Shown here one piece after another: positions 7,915 through 16,545 of a stretch of 64,000 nt of DNA. A program made the translations under genes and the position numbers. A model generated the notes under the pieces. The model made no database searches. It was not told the origin of the DNA and saw only the letters and a list, made by a program, of their open reading frames with translations. Source of the stretch: GCA-2862585 sp036340235 (lineage in GTDB: Bacteria; Bacteroidota; Bacteroidia; Flavobacteriales; UBA7312); contig JAYYZE010000010.1 in assembly GCA_036340235.1 (NCBI GenBank), forward strand, positions 10,566-74,565, given 5' to 3'. How positions within the stretch are numbered: position 1 is the stretch's first letter; every line of letters starts with the position of its first letter.

Positions 7915-9108
7915 TCAAATTTTACGTAGCTGTCGTAAAGGAATAACACTAGTCAGACTGCCTATTATCAAAACAATAAATAATACCAACACACAATCAC
8001 TAGCTTTCAGAATGAGCGGGTAGCTTTCAACAACAAATGATCCCTGACCCATCTTAATTAACCCAAATTGCATCTGAATCCAGGCTACTAACCCTCCCAT
8101 AAATAAGCCAGTAACACCTCCTAAAATACTGGTGAGTAGCCCCTCTAAAAAGAAAATAGACCTTATGGTAAATAGATTTGCTCCCAGAAAGCTCAATAAG
8201 TTAATGTCATTTTGTTTTTCTATCATCAACATAGTCAATGAACCCACTACATTGAAAGTGGCAATGATTAATATGAAACTTAAAATTAGAAATACGGCTA
8301 ATCGTTCGGAACTAAGAATTTTGTAAAGGAAATCATGTTGCTCAAATCGATTTTTTACAGTGTATTTAGCTCCTGCTATTTGCTGTAAGTCGCTTTGAAT
8401 GATATCCATTTGCTCGTCCGCACACTGTATCTCTATACAGGATGATAAGCCCTCTCGGTTCAGCACTTTTCTAACAAATGATATGGGTACAATAACATAT
8501 TCTGCGTCGAAGTCTGACTGGATACTAAACACACCAACTGGCAAAATGGAACGTTGAATAAAAGATTCTTCGGCACGAAGTAGGTTGTTTTTTTCTCTGT
8601 CAGGAACATATACTTGTAATTGGTCAAACACATTACCAATGGATAGTGATAAATAAAATGCCACGCCTTGACCGACAACAGCCGTATTTTCCGACTCATA
8701 ACTATCAATGTAGTTACCTGAAACCAACATACTATCGACGGCATTCAAGAATTTAAAGTTGGAATCAACACCCTTTAGGGTTGCGATATACTCCTTATCT
8801 TGAAAACGCAATAGCACTTTTTCTTCCAATACCTCGGAATAAAGAATATCGTTTTCGTTTAAGTATGATTTTATGTCACTAAAATCGGCCGCCTTCCCTT
8901 CATTAACGTTGACTTTCAGTGGGGGATCAAAGGAGTTGTAAAGCGATAAAATAAGCGACTCGAAGCCATTAAAGACAGATAAAACTAAAACCAAGGCGGC
9001 CGTACCCACAGCAACGCCTATCAAAGAGGCCAAACTCACAAAATGAATCACATTTTTGGATTTTTTGGCCAGCAAGTATCGTTTGGCTATGTAAAAGGCA
9101 AACTTCAA
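7915..9108 (-). CDS. FtsX/LolC-LolE-like ABC transporter permease
   Basis: Inner-membrane permease of the MacB/LolCE superfamily. The 397 residues have an N-terminal TM after a basic start (FYIAKRYLLAKKSKNVIHFVSLASLIGVAVGTAALV), a periplasmic domain of about 200 residues, then three C-terminal TMs of the FtsX domain (about 275-385, FNVVGSLTMLMIEKQNDINLL..GANLFTIRSIFFLEG). In Bacteroidota such a single permease presumably works with a LolD-type ATPase encoded elsewhere in lipoprotein trafficking. It starts 2 nt after rbfA on the same strand, so it is co-transcribed. The substrate is inferred only. Confidence 0.88.
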   Translation of the reverse strand: MKFAFYIAKRYLLAKKSKNVIHFVSLASLIGVAVGTAALVLVLSVFNGFESLILSLYNSFDPPLKVNVNEGKAADFSDIKSYLNENDILYSEVLEEKVLLRFQDKEYIATLKGVDSNFKFLNAVDSMLVSGNYIDSYESENTAVVGQGVAFYLSLSIGNVFDQLQVYVPDREKNNLLRAEESFIQRSILPVGVFSIQSDFDAEYVIVPISFVRKVLNREGLSSCIEIQCADEQMDIIQSDLQQIAGAKYTVKNRFEQHDFLYKILSSERLAVFLILSFILIIATFNVVGSLTMLMIEKQNDINLLSFLGANLFTIRSIFFLEGLLTSILGGVTGLFMGGLVAWIQMQFGLIKMGQGSFVVESYPLILKASDCVLVLFIVLIIGSLTSVIPLRQLRKI

Positions 9109-9110
9109 AG

Positions 9111-9449
9111 CTACTCCTTTAATAATTGATCAATAGTGTGGGAATAATCAACAGAATCATCAAGAAAGAATTTCAGCTCAGGTACTTTACGCATATGGTT
9201 GCGTATGCGTTCTCCCAACTTTTTACGAATAAGTGCTGTGCGCTGATTCATTTTTGCAAGAAATTCGGCTTTGTCGCCAGTAGCAAAAACACTTACATAC
9301 ACACGAGCCACCGATAAATCGGCAGACACTCGGATCACAGTCACAGAAACCAATGATGTACCTATCAAATCACGTCCATTTAATTGAAAAATCTCTGACA
9401 AATCTTTTAACAGTTGCCTAGAAACTTTTCGCTGCCTAATACTTTCCAT
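9111..9449 (-). CDS. rbfA: Ribosome-binding factor A
   Basis: Small KH-like factor binding the 30S subunit for 16S rRNA maturation and cold adaptation. The 112 residues cover the full domain, with TSLVSVTVIRVSADLSVARVYVSVF (about 31-55) and a C-terminal FLDDSVDYSHTIDQLL segment carrying the typical DxxxxxxxxIxxLL ending. The start ATG lies exactly 4 nt after a TATCTTTG promoter box, so the mRNA may be leaderless. It is divergent from the ABC exporter gene, which has the same promoter geometry. The permease gene follows directly. Confidence 0.95.
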   Translation of the reverse strand: MESIRQRKVSRQLLKDLSEIFQLNGRDLIGTSLVSVTVIRVSADLSVARVYVSVFATGDKAEFLAKMNQRTALIRKKLGERIRNHMRKVPELKFFLDDSVDYSHTIDQLLKE

Positions 9450-9453
9450 AGAA

Positions 9454-9461
9454 CAAAGATA
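9454..9461 (-). promoter_or_regulatory. -7 box (TATCTTTG) of rbfA, N4 before ATG
   Basis: An exact TAnnTTTG box on the minus strand, separated from the rbfA ATG by TTCT only. The predicted transcription start falls at or next to the A of the start codon. Confidence 0.7.
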
Positions 9462-9493
9462 AATTTTTAGAATCTTAAAAAGCGCTTTTTGAA

Positions 9494-9501
9494 TACATTT
9501 G
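9494..9501 (+). promoter_or_regulatory. -7 box (TACATTTG) of the ABC exporter, N4 before ATG
   Basis: An exact box, then CACT, then ATG at 9506. It forms a divergent pair with the rbfA box 32 nt away. Confidence 0.7.
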
Positions 9502-9505
9502 CACT

Positions 9506-11326
9506 ATGAGGGACTTTTTTAGAATTCTGTACTTTGTAAAACCTTATTGGATGTATGCCGTCTTAAATATCGTTTTTAACGTCCTTACTGTTTTGTTTTC
9601 GTTGGTGTCTATCTCTATGACTATTCCTTTTCTAGGGCTGTTGTTTGGCACACAAGAAAAGGTCTATCAAGCCCCACCCTTGGCTCTAAACACCACTTCA
9701 ATAATTGATAATTTTTACTATCAAATTACTAAAATTATAGACAGCCACGGGACAATACAAGCCCTTTTATTCATCTGTGTACTAGTACTTATCTTATTCT
9801 TTTTCAGAAATTTGTTCCGTTACTTGGCACTTTACAATTTGACCCCCATTCGCAATGGGGTAGTTCGGGATTTACGTAATGCTTTACACAAAAAATCCTT
9901 ATCACTTCCACTTGGGTTTTATACCGAAAAACGAAAAGGAGATATCGTTGCTAGAATGACGACCGATCTTGTCGAAATAGAGTGGTCTATCATGAGCTCT
10001 TTAGAAATGATTTTCAAAGACCCACTAAACATTATTATTTTTCTAGTCACATTAGTTTTCATCAGCCCCCAACTTACGCTTTTCGTTATTGTTCTATTTC
10101 CTTTGGCCGGCTTTATCATCGCTAGAATAGGTAAAAGTTTGAAAAAATCATCTGATCAGGGGCAAGAAAAAATGGCCGAACTGCTATCCAACATAGACGA
10201 AAACATTGGCGCCCTTCGAATCATCAAAGGATTTAATTCGGAAAATACCATTCACAAAAAATTTGAAAAGAACAACGACGGCTATCGCCATATTATGACC
10301 AAACTACTTAGAAAAAAAGATCTATCGTCTCCCATGAGCGAATTGTTAAGCACTATGGTCTTAGTCTGTGTGATGTGGTTTGGTGGACAACTAGTACTTG
10401 GCCAAGAAAATAGTCTTTCCCCAGAATCATTCATCGGCTACATTGCCATTTTCTCTCAAATCATTCCACCAGCAAAATCATTTACTACAGCCTTCTACCA
10501 TCTACAAAAAGGAAGCGCTTCGGCTAAAAGAGTGCTCTCTATATTAGAGATTGACAACCCCATCAAAGACCCCATTGAAGCACCTCAAAATACTTCCTTC
10601 AACAAAGACATTCAATTTCAGGAGGTGTGCTTTAAATACGATACCCAAGACGTTATTCAAAACATATCGTTTGTCATAAAAAAAGGACAAAGCATAGCTC
10701 TAGTAGGCGAGTCAGGCAGTGGGAAATCCACCATTACCGATTTGTTAGCCCGTTTTTACGATATCGACTCTGGCGAAATTCTAATTGATGGACATTCCAT
10801 TAAAAGCTACAAAATTGCCGATTTGAGACAATTGATGGGCATCGTTTCACAAGATTCTATTTTGTTTAATGACAGTGTGTTCAACAACATTTGTATGGGC
10901 CATCAGCAGGCCAGCATGCAGGACGTAATGGCGGCTGCCAAGGTCGCTAATGCTCACGAATTTATAATGAAAATGCCCAATGGCTACAACAGCAAGGTAG
11001 GCGACAATGGAGTAAAGCTTTCGGGTGGTCAAAAACAACGCATTAGCATTGCTCGAGCGATATTCAAAAATCCGCCTATTCTGATTTTAGACGAAGCAAC
11101 TTCATCATTAGACACGGCTTCAGAAAAATTAGTACAAGAAGCGTTATTTAATCTGATGAAAAATAGAACTTCACTAGTCATCGCCCATAGACTGTCAACC
11201 ATACAAAATGCCGACCACATCATTGTCATAAAAAAAGGGCAAATAATAGAAGAAGGAAAGCACAAAGAACTACTAAAACAAAATGGTATTTATAAGAAAC
11301 TTATTGAATACCAGAACATGACGTAA
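9506..11326 (+). CDS. ABC transporter, fused permease and ATPase (MsbA-like)
   Basis: Type IV ABC exporter half-transporter, 606 residues. A six-helix transmembrane domain occupies about 1-330, with a substantial loop after the first two helices. The nucleotide-binding domain carries Walker A GESGSGKST (about 400-408), the Q-loop in GIVSQDSILFN, signature LSGGQKQR (about 505-512), Walker B ILILDEATSSLD (about 525-536) and the H-loop VIAHRLST. The likely role is flipping lipid A core or another lipid across the inner membrane as MsbA does; drug export is the alternative. It stands alone between two promoters. Confidence 0.93.
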   Translation: MRDFFRILYFVKPYWMYAVLNIVFNVLTVLFSLVSISMTIPFLGLLFGTQEKVYQAPPLALNTTSIIDNFYYQITKIIDSHGTIQALLFICVLVLILFFFRNLFRYLALYNLTPIRNGVVRDLRNALHKKSLSLPLGFYTEKRKGDIVARMTTDLVEIEWSIMSSLEMIFKDPLNIIIFLVTLVFISPQLTLFVIVLFPLAGFIIARIGKSLKKSSDQGQEKMAELLSNIDENIGALRIIKGFNSENTIHKKFEKNNDGYRHIMTKLLRKKDLSSPMSELLSTMVLVCVMWFGGQLVLGQENSLSPESFIGYIAIFSQIIPPAKSFTTAFYHLQKGSASAKRVLSILEIDNPIKDPIEAPQNTSFNKDIQFQEVCFKYDTQDVIQNISFVIKKGQSIALVGESGSGKSTITDLLARFYDIDSGEILIDGHSIKSYKIADLRQLMGIVSQDSILFNDSVFNNICMGHQQASMQDVMAAAKVANAHEFIMKMPNGYNSKVGDNGVKLSGGQKQRISIARAIFKNPPILILDEATSSLDTASEKLVQEALFNLMKNRTSLVIAHRLSTIQNADHIIVIKKGQIIEEGKHKELLKQNGIYKKLIEYQNMT

Positions 11327-11342
11327 ACTAATATTTTCTTGC

Positions 11343-11350
11343 TATATTTG
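11343..11350 (+). promoter_or_regulatory. -7 box (TATATTTG) of the PNGase F-like gene
   Basis: An exact TAnnTTTG box 25 nt before the ATG at 11376. Confidence 0.6.
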
Positions 11351-11375
11351 AAGTCAACGAAAAAAATTACTCCAC

Positions 11376-13619
11376 ATGATTCGATTTTTGTTTTTATTCT
11401 CCATCTCTTGTCTAATTGCCAAAGCTGATTCAGGTGACACCACCTTTGTTCAGGTTCACAACAACGTTGACATGGTGTGGTATGAGCACTATAAAGAATG
11501 GGGTGAATTCCCAACTGGTGAACTTTCTTATCGTAAGGTTCTCATGCATTTTACTATGGGCTGCGCCTCTTCTGGCTGTAGTGGATGGGATTATGATGTA
11601 CATATTTTATTAAGAAATCGAACTGGAAAAATAGATTCTAACTTAATTTTGGCTCCTTCATTCAAACTAAATAATGAAATTGTCGATAGTGCTTCAATAA
11701 GTGTCTTGCCAACCTACACCAATGTATGGGATAGCATCAATGGAACAAGCACACAGACAGCAAACGACACATTGATACTTCTATTATTCGAAGACGCTGA
11801 CAACCCTTTACAAGCAACGGATACCCAATTAGTGTTTGCCGCCAACTACTACAACCCAATTTTTGATGCTCAAGGAACAGTAATCGACTCCACATTAGTT
11901 GGTGCTGACACCACCCTCTTTTTAGGTACAACCGACGTTTATGTGCCTTTTGAAGTTATTGAAGATTTTGAGTTGGGAAGAGCCATAACGCCCTATGGAA
12001 CATATATGAATCCATCGAATAATGGCTATGGCACAAATGGTTACAACCAAAATTGGAAGCACGTCTTTACCTACGATGTAACCGACTTTCAGCACCTCTT
12101 GAAAGACTCGGTAGAAATCGACGCCTTCTACTCTGGTTGGAGTAGTGGGTTTAGTGTAACTCTCGATTTTGAATTCATTGAGGGTACCCCACCTAGAAAT
12201 CCAATTAGACTAACTAATGTTTACAAAAACGGCGCTGCGGGCTATAATTACACAAGTTCCAACGACTTTGAGTCTAATCAAATGCCAGAGGTTAAAGTGC
12301 CCATACATGCCAATGCCGAAGAGTTTAAATTACAATTCGTACCCTCAGGACATGGTCAAGCTGGTGAATTTACCCCAAATATTAGCTACACGGTCAAAGT
12401 CAATGGCAATTTAGTAGGTGGAAACCCCATTTGGAAAGACGACTGCGGCTTCAATGCCATCTGGCCTCAAGGAGGAACGTGGATATTTAATCGTGCTAAT
12501 TGGTGTCCTGGTGAGGCAGTACCTATTTTTAATCACGAAGTTACCCCCTATATCGATGGCCAAGACTCCGCAAGAATTGATATTAATTTTAGTGCTTTCA
12601 ACCCCAATGGTGATGCTTCTTACTCATGTGCAGTTCAACTGTTTCAGTATAAGGAACCCAACTTCAATTTAGATGCAGAAATAATAGACATCCTGTCGCC
12701 ATCTACTAAAGACGTCTATTCACGATTTAATCCAGTTTGCGACAAGCCAACAATTAAAATTAGAAACTCTGGCTCTGAACTCCTCACCTCTTTAGACATA
12801 GAGTATGGCATAGAAGGAGGTAACATGCAAATATACCAATGGACTGGAAATCTAGAATTTATGCAAGAGGAGGAAATCACCTTAAACCAACTTATTCAGC
12901 ACACTACAAATCCCACTTTTGTGGTGACACTTTCCAACCCTAATGGTGAAAATGATGAACATCCCGACAATGACTCTATGCGATCATCTTTCGAGAATGT
13001 ACCCACTTACAAATCCTCGTTTATTATTCGCTTGCAAACCAACAACAAGGGTAATCACAATTCTTGGAAACTTACAAATAACTGGGGAGGTGAAGTATAC
13101 TCTAGAAATAATCTTTCTAGTAACACATATTACGCTGATACTGTTACTCTAGCTAACGGTTGCTACACTTTCGAACTATATGATACTGGTGGCGATGGAT
13201 TGGATTTTTGGTATTGGAACCAATACGATGGGAATTCCGATGGAGATGGATATATTAACTTTATGTATTACGACACTCTGAATGTATTCAAAAGTTTTCA
13301 TAAGGATTTTGGCTCAGGCATTTATCACGCCTTCAGAGTAACTAATGGCGTTGATATTGACACCCACACAATAGGCAAGTTTGATGTGTACCCGACAATG
13401 AATAAGGGAGAAATAACGATAAAATCACATGATATTTCACATGACCCATATACTATTTCTCTATACGCCGCCAATGGCCAAAAATTAATGCATAAAAAAT
13501 GGGACAATCATACTGACTCTTACAAACTGGATATTTCGTCCTTTTCCGATGGGATGTATATTCTAAAACTACAAAACAGAAACAGCATTTTCACTGAAAA
13601 AATAATGTTATCACACTAG
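11376..13619 (+). CDS. Secreted PNGase F-like N-glycan amidase with T9SS type A sorting domain
   Basis: Peptide-N-glycosidase F cuts N-linked glycans from asparagine. The 747 residues have a signal peptide (1-17), a PNGase F N-terminal domain around CASSGCSGWDYDV, where Cys63-Cys68 and Asp72 keep the spacing of the enzyme's Cys51-Cys56 and catalytic Asp60, and a C-terminal catalytic-fold domain with GEF (Glu331, candidate for Glu206). GTWIFNRANWCPGEAVP follows, with Cys357 and Cys377 matching a second disulfide. The equivalent of the third acidic residue (Glu118) is not obvious: the aligned stretch reads YSGW. A β-sandwich region follows, and residues about 670-747 (VYPTMNKGEITIKS through GMYILKLQNRNSIFTEKIM) are a T9SS type A sorting signal. 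Substrate range is unproven. Confidence 0.85.
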   Translation: MIRFLFLFSISCLIAKADSGDTTFVQVHNNVDMVWYEHYKEWGEFPTGELSYRKVLMHFTMGCASSGCSGWDYDVHILLRNRTGKIDSNLILAPSFKLNNEIVDSASISVLPTYTNVWDSINGTSTQTANDTLILLLFEDADNPLQATDTQLVFAANYYNPIFDAQGTVIDSTLVGADTTLFLGTTDVYVPFEVIEDFELGRAITPYGTYMNPSNNGYGTNGYNQNWKHVFTYDVTDFQHLLKDSVEIDAFYSGWSSGFSVTLDFEFIEGTPPRNPIRLTNVYKNGAAGYNYTSSNDFESNQMPEVKVPIHANAEEFKLQFVPSGHGQAGEFTPNISYTVKVNGNLVGGNPIWKDDCGFNAIWPQGGTWIFNRANWCPGEAVPIFNHEVTPYIDGQDSARIDINFSAFNPNGDASYSCAVQLFQYKEPNFNLDAEIIDILSPSTKDVYSRFNPVCDKPTIKIRNSGSELLTSLDIEYGIEGGNMQIYQWTGNLEFMQEEEITLNQLIQHTTNPTFVVTLSNPNGENDEHPDNDSMRSSFENVPTYKSSFIIRLQTNNKGNHNSWKLTNNWGGEVYSRNNLSSNTYYADTVTLANGCYTFELYDTGGDGLDFWYWNQYDGNSDGDGYINFMYYDTLNVFKSFHKDFGSGIYHAFRVTNGVDIDTHTIGKFDVYPTMNKGEITIKSHDISHDPYTISLYAANGQKLMHKKWDNHTDSYKLDISSFSDGMYILKLQNRNSIFTEKIMLSH

Positions 13620-13645
13620 CATAGCCATAGTTTAAGCTCTTTTTA

Positions 13646-13653
13646 TACTTTTG
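13646..13653 (+). promoter_or_regulatory. -7 box (TACTTTTG) of ispG, N5 before ATG
   Basis: An exact TAnnTTTG box with only TAGGG between it and the ATG at 13659. A leaderless or nearly leaderless ispG transcript is likely. Confidence 0.65.
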
Positions 13654-13658
13654 TAGGG

Positions 13659-15608
13659 ATGACAAATCCTGTTTATTGTAATAGCTTAACAAAGTTCTCT
13701 CGTTTTAAAAGCCGCCAAGTAATGGTAGGGTCTGTAGGTGTTGGAGGTAACAACCCTATTCGCATACAATCCATGACTACCACAGACACTATGGATACCA
13801 TAGCCACAGTAGAGCAAAGTATCCGAATGATAGAGGCTGGCTGTGAAATTGTACGTATAACCGCCCCCAGCAGAAAAGAAGCCGAAAACCTTCAAAATAT
13901 CAAAGACGAGTTAAGAGCACGGGGATACAGTACCCCTTTAGTTGCCGATATTCATTTTACACCTAATGCGGCTGAAATTGCCGCACGCATTGTTGAAAAG
14001 GTAAGGGTGAACCCTGGTAACTATGCCGACAAAAAAAAGTTCGAAGAGATAGAATATACCGATGAAAGCTACCAACAAGAACTGCAACGAATAAAAGAGC
14101 GCTTTGTACCTCTTGTGAAAATTTGTAAAGAGGCAGGTACCGCCATGCGCATTGGCACAAATCATGGTTCATTATCGGATCGAATATTAAGTCGCTATGG
14201 CGATACTCCCATAGGCATGGTCGAATCGGCTCTTGAGTTTTTACGCATCTGCCGTGAAGAGGACTATCAAGATATTATTCTCTCTATGAAAGCCAGTAAT
14301 ACGCAGATAATGGTACAGGCCTATCGATTACTCATTTCTAAAATGATGGAAGAAGGTATGAATTACCCCCTACACCTGGGCGTTACAGAAGCCGGGGAGG
14401 GCGAAGATGGACGCATCAAGTCAGCAGTGGGAATAGGTGCTTTACTTGAAGACGGTATTGGCGATACGATACGTGTATCGTTGACCGAGGAGCCGGAATT
14501 TGAAATTCCTGTAGCAAAAGAACTGGTGAATCGTTACAAAGACAGAGAAAAACATCAAGCAATACTTCCCATTACACACAACCCTATCGACTGCTTCAAC
14601 TACAAAAAAAGACAAAGTAAAGAGGTGGTAAATATTGGCAACAAACATGTTCCAATAGTGATGGCTGATTTTTCACTTAAACAAAGCATCACTCCTGCCT
14701 CGTTTTTTGCTTTGGGCTACCGTTATTCTGTGCCCACCGACAAATGGAATATTGGAGATATGGCTTGTGACTATGTGTTTTTGGGTCAACAAGTCATAGA
14801 CTTTCACATTCCAGGGACCCTTGGTATTGTTTATCACTACGACTCTTGGCTAGAACAACGTCACAGAGAACGAACCTACCCCTTTATCAATGCCTCGCAG
14901 TACCTTGAACATACCGATCTATCCAACACAATGAACGTGGTGTACGTGTGTTTGCCAGACCTACAGAAACCCTTGATTGAAAAGCTTAAAAACGATCCCA
15001 CGGCCGTTATACTCATCGACAGTTGGAATGCCCATGGCATGGCCGAACAGCGCCGTTTGTTTATGGAACTAATCAACCACGATTGTCAGGTACCAGTTAT
15101 TATTGGCCGTGCTTACGGCAACCTCAGCGAAGAACAATTGCAACTCCACACCGCCACCGATATGGGAGCTCTTCTTCTTGACGGTCTGGGTGATGGTGTG
15201 TTTATCGCCGCCGAAAACTGTGGTTCCGATCAAATGATTAATCAAACAGCCTTTGGCATACTACAAGCCACCCGAACACGAATTTCTAAGACTGAATATA
15301 TCTCCTGTCCCTCCTGCGGACGAACCCTCTTTGACCTTCAAGAAACCACCGCTAAAATACGCGCCAAAACCAACCACCTAAAAGGTGTCAAAATTGGTAT
15401 CATGGGGTGCATCGTTAACGGACCGGGCGAGATGGCCGATGCCGACTACGGTTACGTTGGTACAGGCATTGGAAAAGTAACCCTTTACAAAGAGAAAGAA
15501 GTAGTGCAACGAAACATTCCCGAAGATAAGGCTGTAGATGCCCTGATCGACCTTATTAAATCACATGGCGATTGGGTGAAACCCACAATCAACCCCACAA
15601 AGGCGTAG
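13659..15608 (+). CDS. ispG: 4-hydroxy-3-methylbut-2-enyl diphosphate synthase, long form
   Basis: Penultimate step of the MEP isoprenoid pathway: reductive ring opening of MEcPP to HMBPP on a [4Fe-4S] cluster. The 649 residues are the extended form found in Bacteroidota, Chlamydiae and plants: a TIM barrel at the N-terminus (RIQSMTTTDTMD, VRVNPGNYADKK, GTNHGSLSDRIL), a large inserted domain of about 250 residues in the middle, and a C-terminal Fe-S domain with ISCPSCGRTLFDLQ and IGIMGCIVNGPGEM providing the three Cys and the Glu. Its 3' end overlaps the convergent nucleotidyltransferase gene by 20 nt. ispD lies elsewhere in the window. Confidence 0.97.
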   Translation: MTNPVYCNSLTKFSRFKSRQVMVGSVGVGGNNPIRIQSMTTTDTMDTIATVEQSIRMIEAGCEIVRITAPSRKEAENLQNIKDELRARGYSTPLVADIHFTPNAAEIAARIVEKVRVNPGNYADKKKFEEIEYTDESYQQELQRIKERFVPLVKICKEAGTAMRIGTNHGSLSDRILSRYGDTPIGMVESALEFLRICREEDYQDIILSMKASNTQIMVQAYRLLISKMMEEGMNYPLHLGVTEAGEGEDGRIKSAVGIGALLEDGIGDTIRVSLTEEPEFEIPVAKELVNRYKDREKHQAILPITHNPIDCFNYKKRQSKEVVNIGNKHVPIVMADFSLKQSITPASFFALGYRYSVPTDKWNIGDMACDYVFLGQQVIDFHIPGTLGIVYHYDSWLEQRHRERTYPFINASQYLEHTDLSNTMNVVYVCLPDLQKPLIEKLKNDPTAVILIDSWNAHGMAEQRRLFMELINHDCQVPVIIGRAYGNLSEEQLQLHTATDMGALLLDGLGDGVFIAAENCGSDQMINQTAFGILQATRTRISKTEYISCPSCGRTLFDLQETTAKIRAKTNHLKGVKIGIMGCIVNGPGEMADADYGYVGTGIGKVTLYKEKEVVQRNIPEDKAVDALIDLIKSHGDWVKPTINPTKA

Positions 15609-16488
15609 GATATACACCTTTTTCAATCTGCTCTGCGATAGCCGCCATGGCCATGGGCTTATCTTCTTGGTAGGTCACCCCAAACCAAGTATCTGTAGTT
15701 GTAATAACCTTAACGGCCATACGTCCATCGTTAATTAAATCGGTAACAATAGTTGGAATGTAGTACTCGGCCTTTGGGTCCTGAGAATTCTCTAGCATAA
15801 AAGCATGTAATCCTCTTTCAATTTGTTCAAAAATAGACGGATGAAATCCCCAATAGTTCATAGATACACTGGCTTGCGGATTCAATTCACCGCCCTGTGT
15901 GTCTTCACCAATACCGTACATTAGTCGGCCATTGACTTTGGCTATCTTAGTTCGTTCCACGACTTCTATAAGTTCGTTATCGGCATTGACTTCACATACA
16001 CCGCGATTGACTGTACCGTGCTCCGAGAGGGTGTTTTCTAAAACATATCCCATCATAGACATTAGCGTTGGCGAACATTCTTTGTTCAAGAAATCGGTCA
16101 TTATTTTGAAGGAGTTAGCCCCGTAATAGTCATCGGCATTAATCACCGCAAAAGGCTCGTTGATGACGTCCTTGGCAACCAAAACGGCATGAGAAGTACC
16201 CCATGGCTTTTGTCGTTCTATCAAATCTACTCCATCTATATTCACTTGCACTGGTTGATAAGCATAGGCAATATCTATCATCTGTTCAAATTTGGAAAAA
16301 CGCTGACGAAAGGCCTCATCAAATTCTCTTCTTATTACAAACACTATTTTTCCAAATCCAGATTGAATGGCATCGTAAATAGAATACTCGATTATGGGTT
16401 CATTGTTCGGGCCAATGCCATCTATTTGCTTAAGTCCACCGTAGCGACTTCCCATGCCAGCGGCTAAAATTAAAAGAGTGGGTTTCAT
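15589..16488 (-). CDS. Sugar-phosphate nucleotidyltransferase-like protein
   Basis: NTP-transferase fold enzyme of 299 residues. The N-terminal LILAAGMGSRYGGLKQ (about 6-21) is the nucleotide-binding signature and VINADDYYG (about 115-123) supplies the metal-binding Asp. Members activate sugar phosphates to NDP-sugars; the exact sugar cannot be read off. I place the start at the ATG of MKPTLLIL. An in-frame ATG 42 nt upstream is rejected because the -7 box (16508-16515) lies inside that extension. The 3' end overlaps ispG, convergent. No polysaccharide cluster is adjacent. Confidence 0.88.
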   Translation of the reverse strand: MKPTLLILAAGMGSRYGGLKQIDGIGPNNEPIIEYSIYDAIQSGFGKIVFVIRREFDEAFRQRFSKFEQMIDIAYAYQPVQVNIDGVDLIERQKPWGTSHAVLVAKDVINEPFAVINADDYYGANSFKIMTDFLNKECSPTLMSMMGYVLENTLSEHGTVNRGVCEVNADNELIEVVERTKIAKVNGRLMYGIGEDTQGGELNPQASVSMNYWGFHPSIFEQIERGLHAFMLENSQDPKAEYYIPTIVTDLINDGRMAVKVITTTDTWFGVTYQEDKPMAMAAIAEQIEKGVYPTPLWG

Positions 16489-16507
16489 ATAGAAATAATT
16501 TAGAGAG

Positions 16508-16515
16508 CAAAAATA
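16508..16515 (-). promoter_or_regulatory. -7 box (TATTTTTG) of the nucleotidyltransferase gene
   Basis: An exact box 19 nt before the chosen ATG at 16488, and the reason the upstream in-frame ATG is discarded. Confidence 0.6.
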
Positions 16516-16545
16516 AAGAAAGGGATGCAAAAATAGAGAAATCGC

